Assembly: GCA_002835545.1 (NCBI GenBank)
Contig: PIZK01000027.1
Span: 1 to 64,000, forward strand
Origin: Alteromonadales bacterium alter-6D02
Lineage (GTDB): Bacteria; Pseudomonadota; Gammaproteobacteria; Enterobacterales; Psychrobiaceae
DNA length: 64,000 nt
Reading direction: 5' to 3'
Shown here: one piece after another, positions 16,117 to 25,384 of the stretch
Numbering within the stretch: position 1 is the first letter of the stretch
Layout of the letters: each line of letters starts with the position of its first letter
The notes under the pieces: model-generated
Seen by the model: the letters and a program-made list of their open reading frames with translations, nothing else
The model's database searches: none
What the model was told of the DNA's origin: nothing
Position numbers and translations under genes: made by a program

Positions 16117-17112
16117 ATGCAAGAAACCATCGAATCTCTCCTTCAAGAAAATGCGGCACTGAAATCTGCATTAACCGATCTTAAAAAGAATAAACATGAA
16201 TTAGAACTTGTTATTGAAAATACCGGTGTCGGCATTTGGGATTGGAATGTTCAAACCGGTGAGACGATATTTAATGAACGCTGGGCAAATATCATTGGCT
16301 ACACGTTAGCTGAGTTAGGTGAACTCAGTATTAAAACGTGGCTTAAATTCGCACATCCTGATGACTTGCAAGAGTCAGAGCGTCTGCTTAAGGCGCATTG
16401 GTCAGGTGAGTCAGAGTATTATTTATTCGAATCTCGAATGAAGCATAAAAAGGGCCATTGGATTTGGGTTTATGATACAGGCCGGGTGGTGGAATGGGAA
16501 AGTGAAGGTGTGCCAAAGCGGATGATTGGAACGCATCTCGATATCACCGATAAAAAAGTCGCAATTGCCAATCTTGATGCAGCAAACAAACAACTTAAAA
16601 AACTGAGTTATATTGATGCACTAACACAGATCCCAAATCGTCGTGCTTATGAAGAAAAGATTAAAACGGAAATTAGTGTGGCTCGTCGTGCCAACTCATT
16701 TTTAGCAATTTTGATGATAGATATAGATAATTTTAAGGAGTTTAATGACACTTATGGGCACGACAAAGGCGATGAGGTTTTACTACAAGTCTCGCAATTA
16801 ATTAAAACAGCATTGCCAAGAAAAACCGATTTTGTCGCGCGGTATGGTGGTGAAGAAATTGCAATTATTCTACCTTTTACCCAGCTTAATGGTGCAATCA
16901 ACATTGCAAAAACAATAGTTGAGCAAGTCTTTTCCTCGGCAATTGAACATCAACACTCCTGTTATGATAAGAGTGTAACGGTTAGTGTGGGTGTCGCTTG
17001 TTCTGATAGTTCTTATGAAAAGTTGATGCACTTTGCCGATGAAGCGCTGTATGAGGCAAAACGTAAAGGACGAAATCGCTACGAGGTACATACCACAGAG
17101 ACTATTACGTGA
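16117..17112 (+). CDS. PAS-GGDEF diguanylate cyclase
   Basis: 331 aa, soluble. A short N-terminal coiled coil (residues 1-28) leads into a PAS domain (about 28-150, with the PAS/PAC end GTHLDITDKK) and a GGDEF domain (about 165-325). The active site reads GGEEI at residues 244-248, compatible with cyclase activity, and an inhibitory I-site RxxD (RKTD, 235-238) lies five residues before it, as in c-di-GMP-feedback-inhibited enzymes. The DIDNFKEFNDTYGH metal/GTP segment is intact. It likely makes c-di-GMP in response to a small-molecule or redox cue sensed by PAS. No partner gene lies nearby; gene relics follow. Confidence 0.92.
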   Translation: MQETIESLLQENAALKSALTDLKKNKHELELVIENTGVGIWDWNVQTGETIFNERWANIIGYTLAELGELSIKTWLKFAHPDDLQESERLLKAHWSGESEYYLFESRMKHKKGHWIWVYDTGRVVEWESEGVPKRMIGTHLDITDKKVAIANLDAANKQLKKLSYIDALTQIPNRRAYEEKIKTEISVARRANSFLAILMIDIDNFKEFNDTYGHDKGDEVLLQVSQLIKTALPRKTDFVARYGGEEIAIILPFTQLNGAINIAKTIVEQVFSSAIEHQHSCYDKSVTVSVGVACSDSSYEKLMHFADEALYEAKRKGRNRYEVHTTETIT

Positions 17113-17143
17113 GTTGGCTAGACTAATAATCACGTATCAGCCT

Positions 17144-17401
17144 CTAAAGGGGGATGCGCAAATCAAAGCGCGCTCCACCAAGGTGCGATTGGCTAATGGA
17201 GATTTCTGCCTTAATTTTTTTACAGGCCCCTTTCGTAATCGCTAAACCAACTCCTAAGCCGCCGGTTTTTCGACTACGGCTTTTATCTAATCGAGTAAAG
17301 GGTATGAAAACGGTTTGATAATCCTTAGGGTCGATTCCTTGACCGTCATCACTTACCATGACACAAACTATTATAATAGCGATGCAGCTTTTGCGGCTCA
17401 T
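17144..17401 (-). pseudogene. Relic of a sensor histidine kinase (HATPase end)
   Basis: The minus-strand frame reads VSDDGQGIDPKDYQTVF, then PFTRLDKSRSRKTGGLG, then VGLAI, which are the G1, F and G2 boxes of a histidine-kinase ATPase domain, and ends normally (FDLRIPL). Everything before the G1 box (sensor, dimerisation domain with the phospho-His, N box) is absent; the first dozen residues of the frame are not kinase-like. Homology begins at about 17370. This is the last 70-75 residues of a decayed kinase. Confidence 0.8.
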
Positions 17402-17404
17402 TAG

Positions 17405-17620
17405 CCTTTTTATAGTACTGGTGCGAGTGCGCTCTTTCTCTTAAAACAAAAAGGGTATGATCTTAAAAAGATTGAGCAGGGTATATTACCGTATGAGGCA
17501 GCATTAAAGGTAACTGGCTTGGATGAAGTGGAGCGTATGCAACGCTTAAATGATATTTATCAAAGCACTGAGTGGAAAAGCGCACAAGAAGCAGCGAGTC
17601 GCTATGTGAAGTTACTGTAA
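17405..17620 (+). pseudogene. C-terminal remnant of an unidentified protein
   Basis: From just after an in-frame TAG (17402-17404) to TAA at 17620 there is a well-formed protein-like frame: FYSTGASALFLLKQKGYD, then IEQGILPYEAALKVTG, then YQSTEWKSAQEAASRYVKLL. It has no start codon or ribosome site and is opened by a stop, so it is the tail of a lost gene. I do not recognise the parent. It abuts the kinase relic, and the junction lies between about 17370 and 17405. Confidence 0.55.
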
Positions 17621-17719
17621 GAGACACATTCATTGGACCTAGATAAAAGCCAGCTATAACCAGCTAAAGTCTCAATAAAGTATTATGATTAAAGAGTGTC
17701 ATCAAAACTACGGTTAAAC

Positions 17720-18076
17720 ATGAGTAAACGGAGCCTTGATCTTATTCACCTGCTTTTAGCTGGTCTGACAATTGTTGGTTGGGGGGTACTGTTTTATGCA
17801 CTCGTTGTGTTCCACCAAGCACGACCAGAAATGAGTACGATTATTACACTTCATCATGAGATTGCCGTTAGGACAACTTGGCTACTGAGAGTTTATGAGC
17901 GTTTGATGTTTTTATTATGGTTTTGCGCTGGGGTAAGCTTCGCATCGATTGTGGTCAATTGGTACCTACGCATACAACAACAGGATACTTATTGGTTTCC
18001 CGCATTACTATTGGGGGCTGTGTCGAGTGTGGGCGCCTTAGTCTTAACTATTTGGCGTCCATTAATGAATAGCTAA
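17720..18076 (+). CDS. Small integral membrane protein (3 TM)
   Basis: 118 aa from the ATG at 17720; a GTG at 17696 would add eight residues, and neither start has a strong ribosome site. Three hydrophobic helices lie near residues 8-30, 58-80 and 90-110, with a conserved-looking HHEIAVRTTW segment between the first two. No family recognised. Its 3' end overlaps the convergent nudL stop by 15 bases. Confidence 0.5.
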   Translation: MSKRSLDLIHLLLAGLTIVGWGVLFYALVVFHQARPEMSTIITLHHEIAVRTTWLLRVYERLMFLLWFCAGVSFASIVVNWYLRIQQQDTYWFPALLLGAVSSVGALVLTIWRPLMNS

Positions 18077-18631
18077 GCGAAACTGCTCGATGATAGCTGC
18101 TGTAGCGCCCCAGATGGGCCAGCCGTCGGTCGGCTTAAAATAGACAGGGTAGATGCCATCATGCCGGCAGATATCGATATTGAAATGGCTTTCATCATTA
18201 AACAATTGCGCAAGTGGCAGCTCTATGACCTCAGCAACTTCATCTAAGTTGGGGGTAAAGATAATATCTGGTTCAATAAACCCAATGTACGGCTTGATGG
18301 TAAAACCTGTAACGGTCTGGTAAGCGGGTAATTGACCAAAGATACTTACTTTGTGATGCTCAACACCTAGCTCTTCAAAATTTTCTCGTAGGGCTGTTTC
18401 CATTAATGAGCTGTCTGTTAGATCGAATTTACCACCGGGGAAACTAATTTGATTTGGGTGGTGCCTAAGGTGACTGGCTCGCTGGGTCAGCACCATATAG
18501 ATCTGCCCATGACGTTCGACTAAAGGAATAAGAACGGCGCTAGGGGTGAGGTGCCCACTCATGGGAATTTGAGCTAACACTTTTTTAAAACTATTCATTT
18601 GAAAAAGTGTAATGAGTTGCTCTCTATTCAT
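18062..18631 (-). CDS. nudL: CoA pyrophosphatase, Nudix family
   Basis: Nudix hydrolase of 189 aa of the NudL type, cleaving CoA to 3',5'-ADP and phosphopantetheine. The upstream NudL signature LTQRASHLRHHPNQISFPGG is present, followed by the Nudix box GGKFDLTDSSLMETALRENF-EELGV. The box lacks the first Glu, as in E. coli NudL as I recall it. It starts 22 bases after pabB on the same strand, an arrangement also known in enterobacteria, so the two are co-transcribed. Confidence 0.9.
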   Translation of the reverse strand: MNREQLITLFQMNSFKKVLAQIPMSGHLTPSAVLIPLVERHGQIYMVLTQRASHLRHHPNQISFPGGKFDLTDSSLMETALRENFEELGVEHHKVSIFGQLPAYQTVTGFTIKPYIGFIEPDIIFTPNLDEVAEVIELPLAQLFNDESHFNIDICRHDGIYPVYFKPTDGWPIWGATAAIIEQFRLAIH

Positions 18632-18653
18632 CAGTGTCTCCCAAGTGTTACAT

Positions 18654-20054
18654 TTACTCTCCCGCTAAGAGTGGAAGTATCGAGGCTACTTTATCAAAAC
18701 ATTCTTGGTATTCAGCATCGACTTGTGAGTCAGCTACAATTCCGCCGCCGGCCCAACAAAAAATTTCCTTCTCTTGCTCTGTCTTATTTAAGCATAGCAA
18801 GGTTCTGATGGTTATATTGGTGTCCATTTGATTATCTGCACTAATATAGCCAATTGAACCACAATAGATGGAACGGCGATGGGGTTCAAGTTGATCAATG
18901 ATATTCATTGCATTAATTTTCGGGGCTCCAGTAATTGAACCGCCAGGAAAAGCGTTCTTGAGTAACCCTACCGTGGTGACATCGCTGCTTAGTTCAGCAG
19001 TGACAGTACTAACAAGATGATGAACATTTTTAAAACTTTCAATATCAAACAACTTTGGGACTTGGACACTCCCTGGCTTTGCGCTACGGCCAAGATCGTT
19101 TCTTAAAAGGTCAACGATCATGAGGTTTTCACTTTGATCTTTCTCGCTATCTCTTAATTCTTGCGCTAATAACAGATCATGCTCGACATCTTGACTACGA
19201 GGGCGTGTTCCCTTAATTGGTTTAGTTTCTACAAAGCCTTGGTGACACTGTATGAAACGTTCGGGTGAAACACTTAAGATTGCACCTTGTTCAAGTCGAA
19301 TAAACGCACTAAAAGGCGTATTGTTTTGATCGGCTAGTGTTAAATAGGCTTGGTATTCATCACCTTGATAATTAGCTTCAAAGCGTTGGGTTAAATTGAT
19401 TTGATAACAGTTACCAGCACGCAAATGGCGCTGGACTTGTTGAAATTTGTTGTCGTATTGCTCTCGAGTTAACTGGTTACGCCAAGCACCTCTTAGTTGA
19501 AATTGTTGAGGGGATTGATGTTGCTTAGCCGTGGCAAGCAACGTATTGACCTGGGTTAATGCCTGTTGGTGTTGATCCGCTGTACCGCGAGTTGTTAGTA
19601 ATACCTCATTAGTTGCACGGTTAAACACAATGCCACTACGATAAATCCCTACGGCCATGACAGGGAGGTCGATGTCTTTGGCAGCGATTTGGTCGATGCG
19701 CTCACAATGTCGGCCTAGGTCGTAACTAAAATGTCCTAGCGCTCCACCAGTGAAAGGTAGCTGGTGGCCTTCATCACTTAACTCTGCCAAAGCAAGTATT
19801 TGTTCAAGGACATCAAAAGGGTTGTCATATGAATAGGTTTGCTCATTTGTTTTACAGTCTGTGATTAGCGTCTTCTCGTCATCACTTTGTAAGGTATATA
19901 AAGGGTCAAACACCATAATGTCGTACTTTGCGTCGATATGGGCGCTAGCTCCGGAGTCTAGCAACATAGCCCATGGGTGCATGGCCACTGTTGAAAATAA
20001 CTCTCGGCAAGTTAAGCTGGTGGAAAGTGATGAGCAATGAACGAGTGAAGACAT
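18654..20054 (-). CDS. pabB: Aminodeoxychorismate synthase component I
   Basis: 466 aa; with the glutaminase PabA it converts chorismate to 4-amino-4-deoxychorismate for folate synthesis. The chorismate-binding domain shows FSAFIRLEQGAILSVSPERF, the PIKGTRPRS loop with the PabB-specific Lys, NLMIVDLLRNDLGR, and the C-terminal GSITGAPKINAMNIIDQLEP. The PIKGT motif separates it from anthranilate synthase (TrpE, PIAGT). It is first in an operon with nudL and diverges from the fumarase gene. Confidence 0.92.
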   Translation of the reverse strand: MSSLVHCSSLSTSLTCRELFSTVAMHPWAMLLDSGASAHIDAKYDIMVFDPLYTLQSDDEKTLITDCKTNEQTYSYDNPFDVLEQILALAELSDEGHQLPFTGGALGHFSYDLGRHCERIDQIAAKDIDLPVMAVGIYRSGIVFNRATNEVLLTTRGTADQHQQALTQVNTLLATAKQHQSPQQFQLRGAWRNQLTREQYDNKFQQVQRHLRAGNCYQINLTQRFEANYQGDEYQAYLTLADQNNTPFSAFIRLEQGAILSVSPERFIQCHQGFVETKPIKGTRPRSQDVEHDLLLAQELRDSEKDQSENLMIVDLLRNDLGRSAKPGSVQVPKLFDIESFKNVHHLVSTVTAELSSDVTTVGLLKNAFPGGSITGAPKINAMNIIDQLEPHRRSIYCGSIGYISADNQMDTNITIRTLLCLNKTEQEKEIFCWAGGGIVADSQVDAEYQECFDKVASILPLLAGE

Positions 20055-20218
20055 TTTAACCTATTAATTTGTTGGACGTTGGTAGCACTTGGCTAGTGAC
20101 ATTTAAGCAAGGTATTATATACTCAAACGCAACTTGGATGCATCGAGTTTGATCGCTGCACCACAATAATAAAATATAAGTTGTATTTGCAATAGTTTGA
20201 TTCCGAAAGGGGATATTG

Positions 20219-21733
20219 ATGACCGTAATTAAAAAAGCAGATTTTATTGAAAGTATTGAAGATTCACTTCAATACATTTCATATTACCATCCTAAAGATT
20301 TTATTGATGCGATGGAAAAAGCCTATAACACCGAACAAAGCAGTGCTGCGAAAGATGCAATTGCACAGATTTTAATTAACTCACGCATGTCTGCAGAAGG
20401 TCACCGTCCGCTATGTCAAGATACGGGCATTGTTACTTGTTTCGTTAAAATCGGTATGAATGTACGTTGGGATTCCGACTTAACAGTTCAAGAAATGGTA
20501 GATGAAGGTGTTCGTCGAGCTTATAACAATCCAGATAACCCGCTACGCGCTTCTATCGTTGCTGACCCAGCAGGATCACGTAAAAACACTAAAGATAACA
20601 CACCTGCGGTTGTTCATATCGATATGGTTGCAGGCGATGAAGTTGAAGTTATGATCGCTGCAAAGGGTGGCGGTAGTGAAAACAAATCGAAAATGGTCAT
20701 GTTAAACCCGTCTGATTCAATTACCGATTGGGTATTGAAAACAGTACCAACTATGGGTGCAGGCTGGTGTCCACCGGGTATGTTAGGTATAGGTATTGGC
20801 GGTACAGCTGAAAAAGCGGCAGTGATGGCTAAAGAGTCATTAATGGAAAGTATCGATATTAATGAAATCATTGAGAATGGTCCTCAATCAGGTGAAGAAG
20901 AACTACGTTTAGAAATATTCAACGAAGTTAATAAGTTAGGTATTGGTGCGCAGGGTCTTGGTGGTGTTAATACTGTACTTGATATTAAAATCAAGTCAGC
21001 ACCGACACACGCTGCATCAAAACCTGTTGTAATGATCCCTAACTGTGCTGCAACACGTCACGTACATTTTCATCTCAATGGCAGCGGTCCGGCAAATTTA
21101 TTGCCGCCGAAGCTAGAAGATTGGCCTGAGATCACTTGGGAAGTAGGCGATAACGTGCGCCGAGTCAACGTAGATAATTTATCTAAAGAAGACATCTCTG
21201 AGTGGAAAACAGGAGAAACTGTTTTACTTAGCGGTAAAATCTTAACTGGTCGCGACGCTGCACATAAGAAAATTCAAGAACTCTTAGCAAGTGGTCAAGG
21301 TTTACCTGCAGGTGTAGATTTCAACGGTAAATTTATCTATTACGTTGGCCCTGTTGACGCTGTAGGCGATGAAGTTGTTGGTCCTGCTGGCCCTACAACA
21401 TCAACTCGTATGGATAAATTCACTAAGATGATGCTTGAAGAAACTGGCTTGTTGGGCACCATTGGTAAAGCTGAACGTGGACCTGCGACAGTTGAAGTCA
21501 TTAAAAATAATAAGTCTGTTTATTTAATGGCTGTTGGTGGCGCTGCTTATTTAGTGTCTAAAGCCATTAAGAAGTCACGTGTTGTTGCATTCCCTGAATT
21601 AGGTATGGAAGCAATTTATGAGTTTGAAGTTGAAGATATGCCCGTAACTGTAGCGGTTGATTCAACAGGCGAAAACGCTCATGACACTGGCCCAAGTACT
21701 TGGCGCGTCAAGCTACAAGACCCATCGGCTTAA
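20219..21733 (+). CDS. fumA: Fumarate hydratase, class I (iron-sulfur)
   Basis: Oxygen-sensitive [4Fe-4S] fumarase of the TCA cycle (fumarate + water to malate), 504 aa. Cluster Cys residues appear in LCQDTG, WCPPG and NCAATR. The N-terminal (alpha) and C-terminal (beta) domains are fused, with the KILTGRDAAHKKI and YYVGPVDAVGDEVVGPAGPTT segments in the beta part. The start is the ATG at 20219, six bases after AAAGGGG; the TTG just before it is not needed. E. coli FumA/FumB are about 548 aa, so A versus B cannot be assigned. A perfect 11-bp stem-loop follows the stop. Confidence 0.9.
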   Translation: MTVIKKADFIESIEDSLQYISYYHPKDFIDAMEKAYNTEQSSAAKDAIAQILINSRMSAEGHRPLCQDTGIVTCFVKIGMNVRWDSDLTVQEMVDEGVRRAYNNPDNPLRASIVADPAGSRKNTKDNTPAVVHIDMVAGDEVEVMIAAKGGGSENKSKMVMLNPSDSITDWVLKTVPTMGAGWCPPGMLGIGIGGTAEKAAVMAKESLMESIDINEIIENGPQSGEEELRLEIFNEVNKLGIGAQGLGGVNTVLDIKIKSAPTHAASKPVVMIPNCAATRHVHFHLNGSGPANLLPPKLEDWPEITWEVGDNVRRVNVDNLSKEDISEWKTGETVLLSGKILTGRDAAHKKIQELLASGQGLPAGVDFNGKFIYYVGPVDAVGDEVVGPAGPTTSTRMDKFTKMMLEETGLLGTIGKAERGPATVEVIKNNKSVYLMAVGGAAYLVSKAIKKSRVVAFPELGMEAIYEFEVEDMPVTVAVDSTGENAHDTGPSTWRVKLQDPSA

Positions 21734-21744
21734 GTCATTACTCA

Positions 21745-21775
21745 TTGAACATTAGTCTAGTTGGCTAATGTTCAA
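21745..21775 (+). terminator. Stem-loop after the fumarase gene
   Basis: TTGAACATTAG and CTAATGTTCAA form a perfect 11-bp stem with a 9-base loop. No T-run follows, so this may be an mRNA-stabilising 3' hairpin rather than a strong terminator. Confidence 0.5.
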
Positions 21776-21834
21776 CTGTTGTTCAGCTTATCTCTGTTAC
21801 GATTAACAAATCATAAATTTACGGAAAACATAAC

Positions 21835-22239
21835 ATGAAAAAGATTTCTCTCGCACTTATGACTGCAGCATTACTTGCCGGTTGTGGTGAGCAAGCTAAA
21901 GAAGAGACAAAAGATACATCTAAAGAAACGAAAAGTGCCGTTTCACAAATGGTATCTGATGCTAAAGAAACGGCGACTAATTCATTGTCTGAAGCAAAAG
22001 AAACGGCAAGCAGCAGCCTAGCAGATGCAAAAGAGGCGGCTTCAACTAAACTTGACCAAGCGAAACAAGAAGCATCTAGTAAATTGGAAGCTGCAAAAGC
22101 CGAAGCAAGTGAGCAGTATCAAAATGCTAAAACTCAAGCGGCAGATAAAGTAGAGGCAGCGAAAAAAGCTGCTGATGATTTACTGAAAAAAGAGAAAGAA
22201 GAAAAAGAGCAAAAACTAAAGGAAGCAATTAAGCTATAA
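21835..22239 (+). CDS. Lipoprotein with Ala/Lys/Glu-rich helical repeats
   Basis: 134-aa predicted lipoprotein (lipobox LLAGC, Cys17). The mature part is almost entirely a low-complexity amphipathic helix built on a loose 11-residue pattern (SxAKETAxxxL, DAKEAASTKLD, QAKQEASSKLE and so on), like LEA-type and apolipophorin-like stress proteins. It should form a long envelope-anchored helix or coiled coil. Function unknown; a membrane-stress role is only analogy. It stands alone with its own terminator. Confidence 0.8.
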   Translation: MKKISLALMTAALLAGCGEQAKEETKDTSKETKSAVSQMVSDAKETATNSLSEAKETASSSLADAKEAASTKLDQAKQEASSKLEAAKAEASEQYQNAKTQAADKVEAAKKAADDLLKKEKEEKEQKLKEAIKL

Positions 22240-22260
22240 TTTAGACTATTGTTTAATTAA

Positions 22261-22287
22261 GCCCCAGTTTTTACTGGGGCTTTTTTG
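22261..22287 (+). terminator. Rho-independent terminator after the lipoprotein
   Basis: GCCCCAGT-TTTT-ACTGGGGC stem-loop (22261-22280) followed by TTTTTT. Confidence 0.9.
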
Positions 22288-22341
22288 TTTGTGCTGGTAT
22301 GATAATCGCAAAAATATAGATAAAAATATAAAGGTTATTTA

Positions 22342-24408
22342 ATGCAGTATTCATTAAGCAAATTATCGCTAGGGGTTATAAAAGCCAGCGCTGTCATTTC
22401 GTGTTTAGGTTTAACCGCTGCTGTATCAGCAAAAGGTTTTGATGTTGAAACACTGACTAAATTAAATAGTGTCCATTCTGCGAGTGTTTCACCTAATGGC
22501 GAATTCTTAATCTATGGCCATAAAAAGGTAAATAAAGACACCAAAGTGTCTAACTTATACTTACGCAACCTTAATGATATTAAACAACCGATTAAACAAT
22601 TAACTGCGCATAAAACAACAGAGCATGACGTTGTTTGGAGTAACGATAATAAAACCATCTATTTCATTTCAGCTAGAAGTGGTTCTGCACAAGTATGGTC
22701 ATTAGCATTAGATGGCGGTGAAGCGCGGCAAGTGACGGACTTACCCATTCCAGTCAACGGTATCAAATTATCACCCGATAACAAAAAAATCGCTTTGGCC
22801 TTAACCGTTTTTCCAGAGTGTAAGACAATACAATGTACTGCTGATAAGAAAAAAACGTTATCAGAGAAACCAAACCAAGGGCGCGAATACACCCAGCTAA
22901 TGGTTCGTCATTGGGACACTTGGAAAGACCATAGTTACAATCACGTGTTTGTTGCTGACTTAACGAATAACCAAGCCAAGAATCTCGTTGATATCCATAA
23001 AGGCCTTAAAACCGATGTTCCTGCGAAACCATTTTCGGGCATGGAAGAGGTGAGTTTTACACCTGACAGTGCAAGCATTGTTTATTCTGCTAAATTAGGT
23101 GATCACACCCAGTCTTGGCACACCAACTACGATTTATGGCAAGTGCCTGTGACAGGTGGTAAAGCAAGTAACTTAACGGCAGCTAATACGGCATGGGATT
23201 CACAACCTGTATTTTCAAATGACGGGCGCTATATGGCCTATGCTGCTATGAGTAAACCTGCGGCCGAGTCCGATCGATTTGCAATTATGCTAAAAGATCT
23301 TGTAACGGGTAATGTAAAAGAGGTTGCTCCATTATGGGATCGCTCAGTTCGTTCAATTAAGTTTGCGCCAGACAGCCGTAATTTATATGTGACCGCTCAA
23401 GATCTAGGGCAGGTATCTGTTTTTGCCATAAACATTCAATTTGGTGACGTTAAAACATTACATAATGAAGGTAGTTCTTCTATCATCGGTGTTAGTGGTG
23501 ATAACGTTATTATTAGTAAGAAAGACTTATCAAGCCCAGGTGACTTATATTCGTTAAGTAATGACGGCACGAGTCTAGAAACATTAACCAATGTTAACAA
23601 AGACGTTTTAGCCGATGTGGATTTTGGTGAATACTCACAATTCACCTTTAAAGGGTGGAACGATGAAACTGTTCACGGTTATTGGGTAAAGCCTGCGGAC
23701 TTTAAGCAAGGTGAAAAGTACCCTATAGCATTCTTAATTCACGGCGGTCCACAAGGCTCATTCGGTAATAGCTTTTCAACACGTTGGAATCCACAACTGT
23801 GGGCCGGGGCTGGCTATGGTGTTGTTATGATAGACTTTCATGGTTCAACAGGTTATGGCCAGCAATTTACCGACTCTATCAACCAAGACTGGGGTGGCAA
23901 GCCGCTAGAAGACCTTCAAAAGGGCCTCGCTGCTGTAACCAAGCAACAACCTTGGTTAGACGGTGATAATGCGTGTGCGTTAGGAGGATCTTATGGGGGT
24001 TACATGGTTAACTGGATTGCGGGTAACTGGAGTAAACAATTTAAATGTCTAGTAAATCATGCTGGTTTATTTGACATGAGAATGTTCTACAATGTGACTG
24101 AAGAGTTATGGTTTCCTGAGCAGGACTTTGGTGGTAGTTACTTAAACGTTAAAGAAAACTACGAGAAGTTTAATCCAGCAAACTTCGTTCAGAATTGGCA
24201 AACACCTATGCTAGTTATCCACGGGGAAAAAGATTTCCGTGTACCTTATGGCCAAGGCTTAGCAGCGTTTACTGTCTTGCAACGCAAAGGGATTGATTCC
24301 AAGTTATTAATGTTTCCTTCGGAAAACCACTGGATTTTAACCAATGACAACAAAAAGCAGTGGTATAAAAACGTGTTGGATTGGATGGATAAATACACCG
24401 CTAAGTAA
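22342..24408 (+). CDS. Secreted S9-family prolyl oligopeptidase-like peptidase
   Basis: 688 aa with a signal peptide (ending near AAVSAKG), an N-terminal beta-propeller of WD40/TolB-like repeats (about residues 35-420, e.g. SVSPNGEFLIYG, SPDNKKIALA, FAPDSRNLYV), and a C-terminal alpha/beta hydrolase domain. The catalytic triad is visible: Ser550 in GGSYGGYM, Asp in VIHGEKDFRVPYGQ, and His in SENHW. It resembles dipeptidyl-peptidase/acylaminoacyl-peptidase S9 enzymes (DPP IV or S9C) of marine bacteria that digest peptides in the periplasm. Monocistronic. Confidence 0.9.
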   Translation: MQYSLSKLSLGVIKASAVISCLGLTAAVSAKGFDVETLTKLNSVHSASVSPNGEFLIYGHKKVNKDTKVSNLYLRNLNDIKQPIKQLTAHKTTEHDVVWSNDNKTIYFISARSGSAQVWSLALDGGEARQVTDLPIPVNGIKLSPDNKKIALALTVFPECKTIQCTADKKKTLSEKPNQGREYTQLMVRHWDTWKDHSYNHVFVADLTNNQAKNLVDIHKGLKTDVPAKPFSGMEEVSFTPDSASIVYSAKLGDHTQSWHTNYDLWQVPVTGGKASNLTAANTAWDSQPVFSNDGRYMAYAAMSKPAAESDRFAIMLKDLVTGNVKEVAPLWDRSVRSIKFAPDSRNLYVTAQDLGQVSVFAINIQFGDVKTLHNEGSSSIIGVSGDNVIISKKDLSSPGDLYSLSNDGTSLETLTNVNKDVLADVDFGEYSQFTFKGWNDETVHGYWVKPADFKQGEKYPIAFLIHGGPQGSFGNSFSTRWNPQLWAGAGYGVVMIDFHGSTGYGQQFTDSINQDWGGKPLEDLQKGLAAVTKQQPWLDGDNACALGGSYGGYMVNWIAGNWSKQFKCLVNHAGLFDMRMFYNVTEELWFPEQDFGGSYLNVKENYEKFNPANFVQNWQTPMLVIHGEKDFRVPYGQGLAAFTVLQRKGIDSKLLMFPSENHWILTNDNKKQWYKNVLDWMDKYTAK

Positions 24409-24611
24409 TTAATAGTTAAGTCGGAAAAGTCAGGAACAAGCAAGTCTTCATTGTCTTGTAAGCTTCTGACTTTTTGTTATCTCTTGTTTGATTATTACGC
24501 ACTAACATTTGTGAGTAAATAACCTAAGATTAAGAGTTATAACATGTTATTTAATTTTATCGCGACTATTCGAGATGCCACTTGACAGCGCGAACCAAAG
24601 CGTTATATTTA

Positions 24612-24623
24612 AAACGTTCGTTT
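24612..24623. promoter_or_regulatory. PsrA-type operator upstream of psrA
   Basis: AAAC-GTTC-GTTT (AAAC-N4-GTTT) is a perfect match to the core of the palindrome reported for PsrA in Pseudomonas (AAAC-N2-4-GTTT). It lies 17 bp before the psrA start, which suggests autorepression. Confidence 0.65.
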
Positions 24624-24640
24624 ATCAAAGGATTTTAAAA

Positions 24641-25279
24641 GTGCAAAAGGTCGATACAAAAACAAAAATATTAAATGCGGCTGAACAACTGTTTGCTGAA
24701 CGAGGGTATGCAGATACATCGTTGCGCTTAATAACAAGTCAAGCAGAGGTTAATTTAGCATCAGTTAATTATCACTTTGGTTCTAAAAAAGAATTGATTC
24801 AAGCTGTGCTTGCACGATATTTAGAAGTGTGTGCACCTAGCCTTGAGCAGTCACTTGCTGTCCTTAATAAGAGCGATGTGCCTTTTACCCAGCATGATGT
24901 CTTTAATTGTTTGTTAGCGCCTTTACTGGAATTAAACACCTTTCGCCATCGCGGCACATCAATATTCCTACAGTTGTTAGGCCGTGGCTATATTGAGAAC
25001 CAAGGTCACCTTCGCTGGTTCATCACGACACATTACGGCAAAGTGCTAACTGCATTTAATAAAGCCGTTCAAGATGCTAACCCAGACTTATCTAAAGAAG
25101 AGATTTTCTGGCGTCTACATTTTACACTCGGCACTGTAGTCTTTACGATGGCCTCAAGTAAGGCACTTATTGATATCGCCAAAGCTGATTTTGACGTTGA
25201 TGTGGATATTGAAGGGCTAATTAAGCGCGTCGTACCTTTCATTTCATCGGGTGTCAGCGCTGGTGGTACCTTGCCCTAA
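24641..25279 (+). CDS. psrA: TetR-family regulator PsrA
   Basis: 212-aa TetR-family regulator. The N-terminal HTH region (ILNAAEQLFAERGYADTSLR, then LITSQAEVNLASVNYHFGSK, then KELIQAVLARYL) is almost the same as that of Pseudomonas PsrA, a long-chain-fatty-acid-responsive repressor of beta-oxidation genes that also activates rpoS there. The start is the GTG at 24641, eight bases after AAAGGA; the longer frame from 24575 would place the operator inside the gene. It carries its own PsrA box and is followed by a strong terminator. The targets in this organism are not in the window as far as I can see. Confidence 0.85.
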   Translation: MQKVDTKTKILNAAEQLFAERGYADTSLRLITSQAEVNLASVNYHFGSKKELIQAVLARYLEVCAPSLEQSLAVLNKSDVPFTQHDVFNCLLAPLLELNTFRHRGTSIFLQLLGRGYIENQGHLRWFITTHYGKVLTAFNKAVQDANPDLSKEEIFWRLHFTLGTVVFTMASSKALIDIAKADFDVDVDIEGLIKRVVPFISSGVSAGGTLP

Positions 25280-25310
25280 AGCATGGCACCACAATACAGT
25301 CTATAATCAA

Positions 25311-25338
25311 ACAAGCCACATTTTTGTGGCTTGTTTTA
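25311..25338 (+). terminator. Rho-independent terminator after psrA
   Basis: ACAAGCCACA-TTTT-TGTGGCTTGT stem of 10 bp, followed by TTTTA. Confidence 0.9.
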
Positions 25339-25384
25339 TATTGGTGCTAATTTAGCCGCATCCATGTAATTAACCAGAAATATT

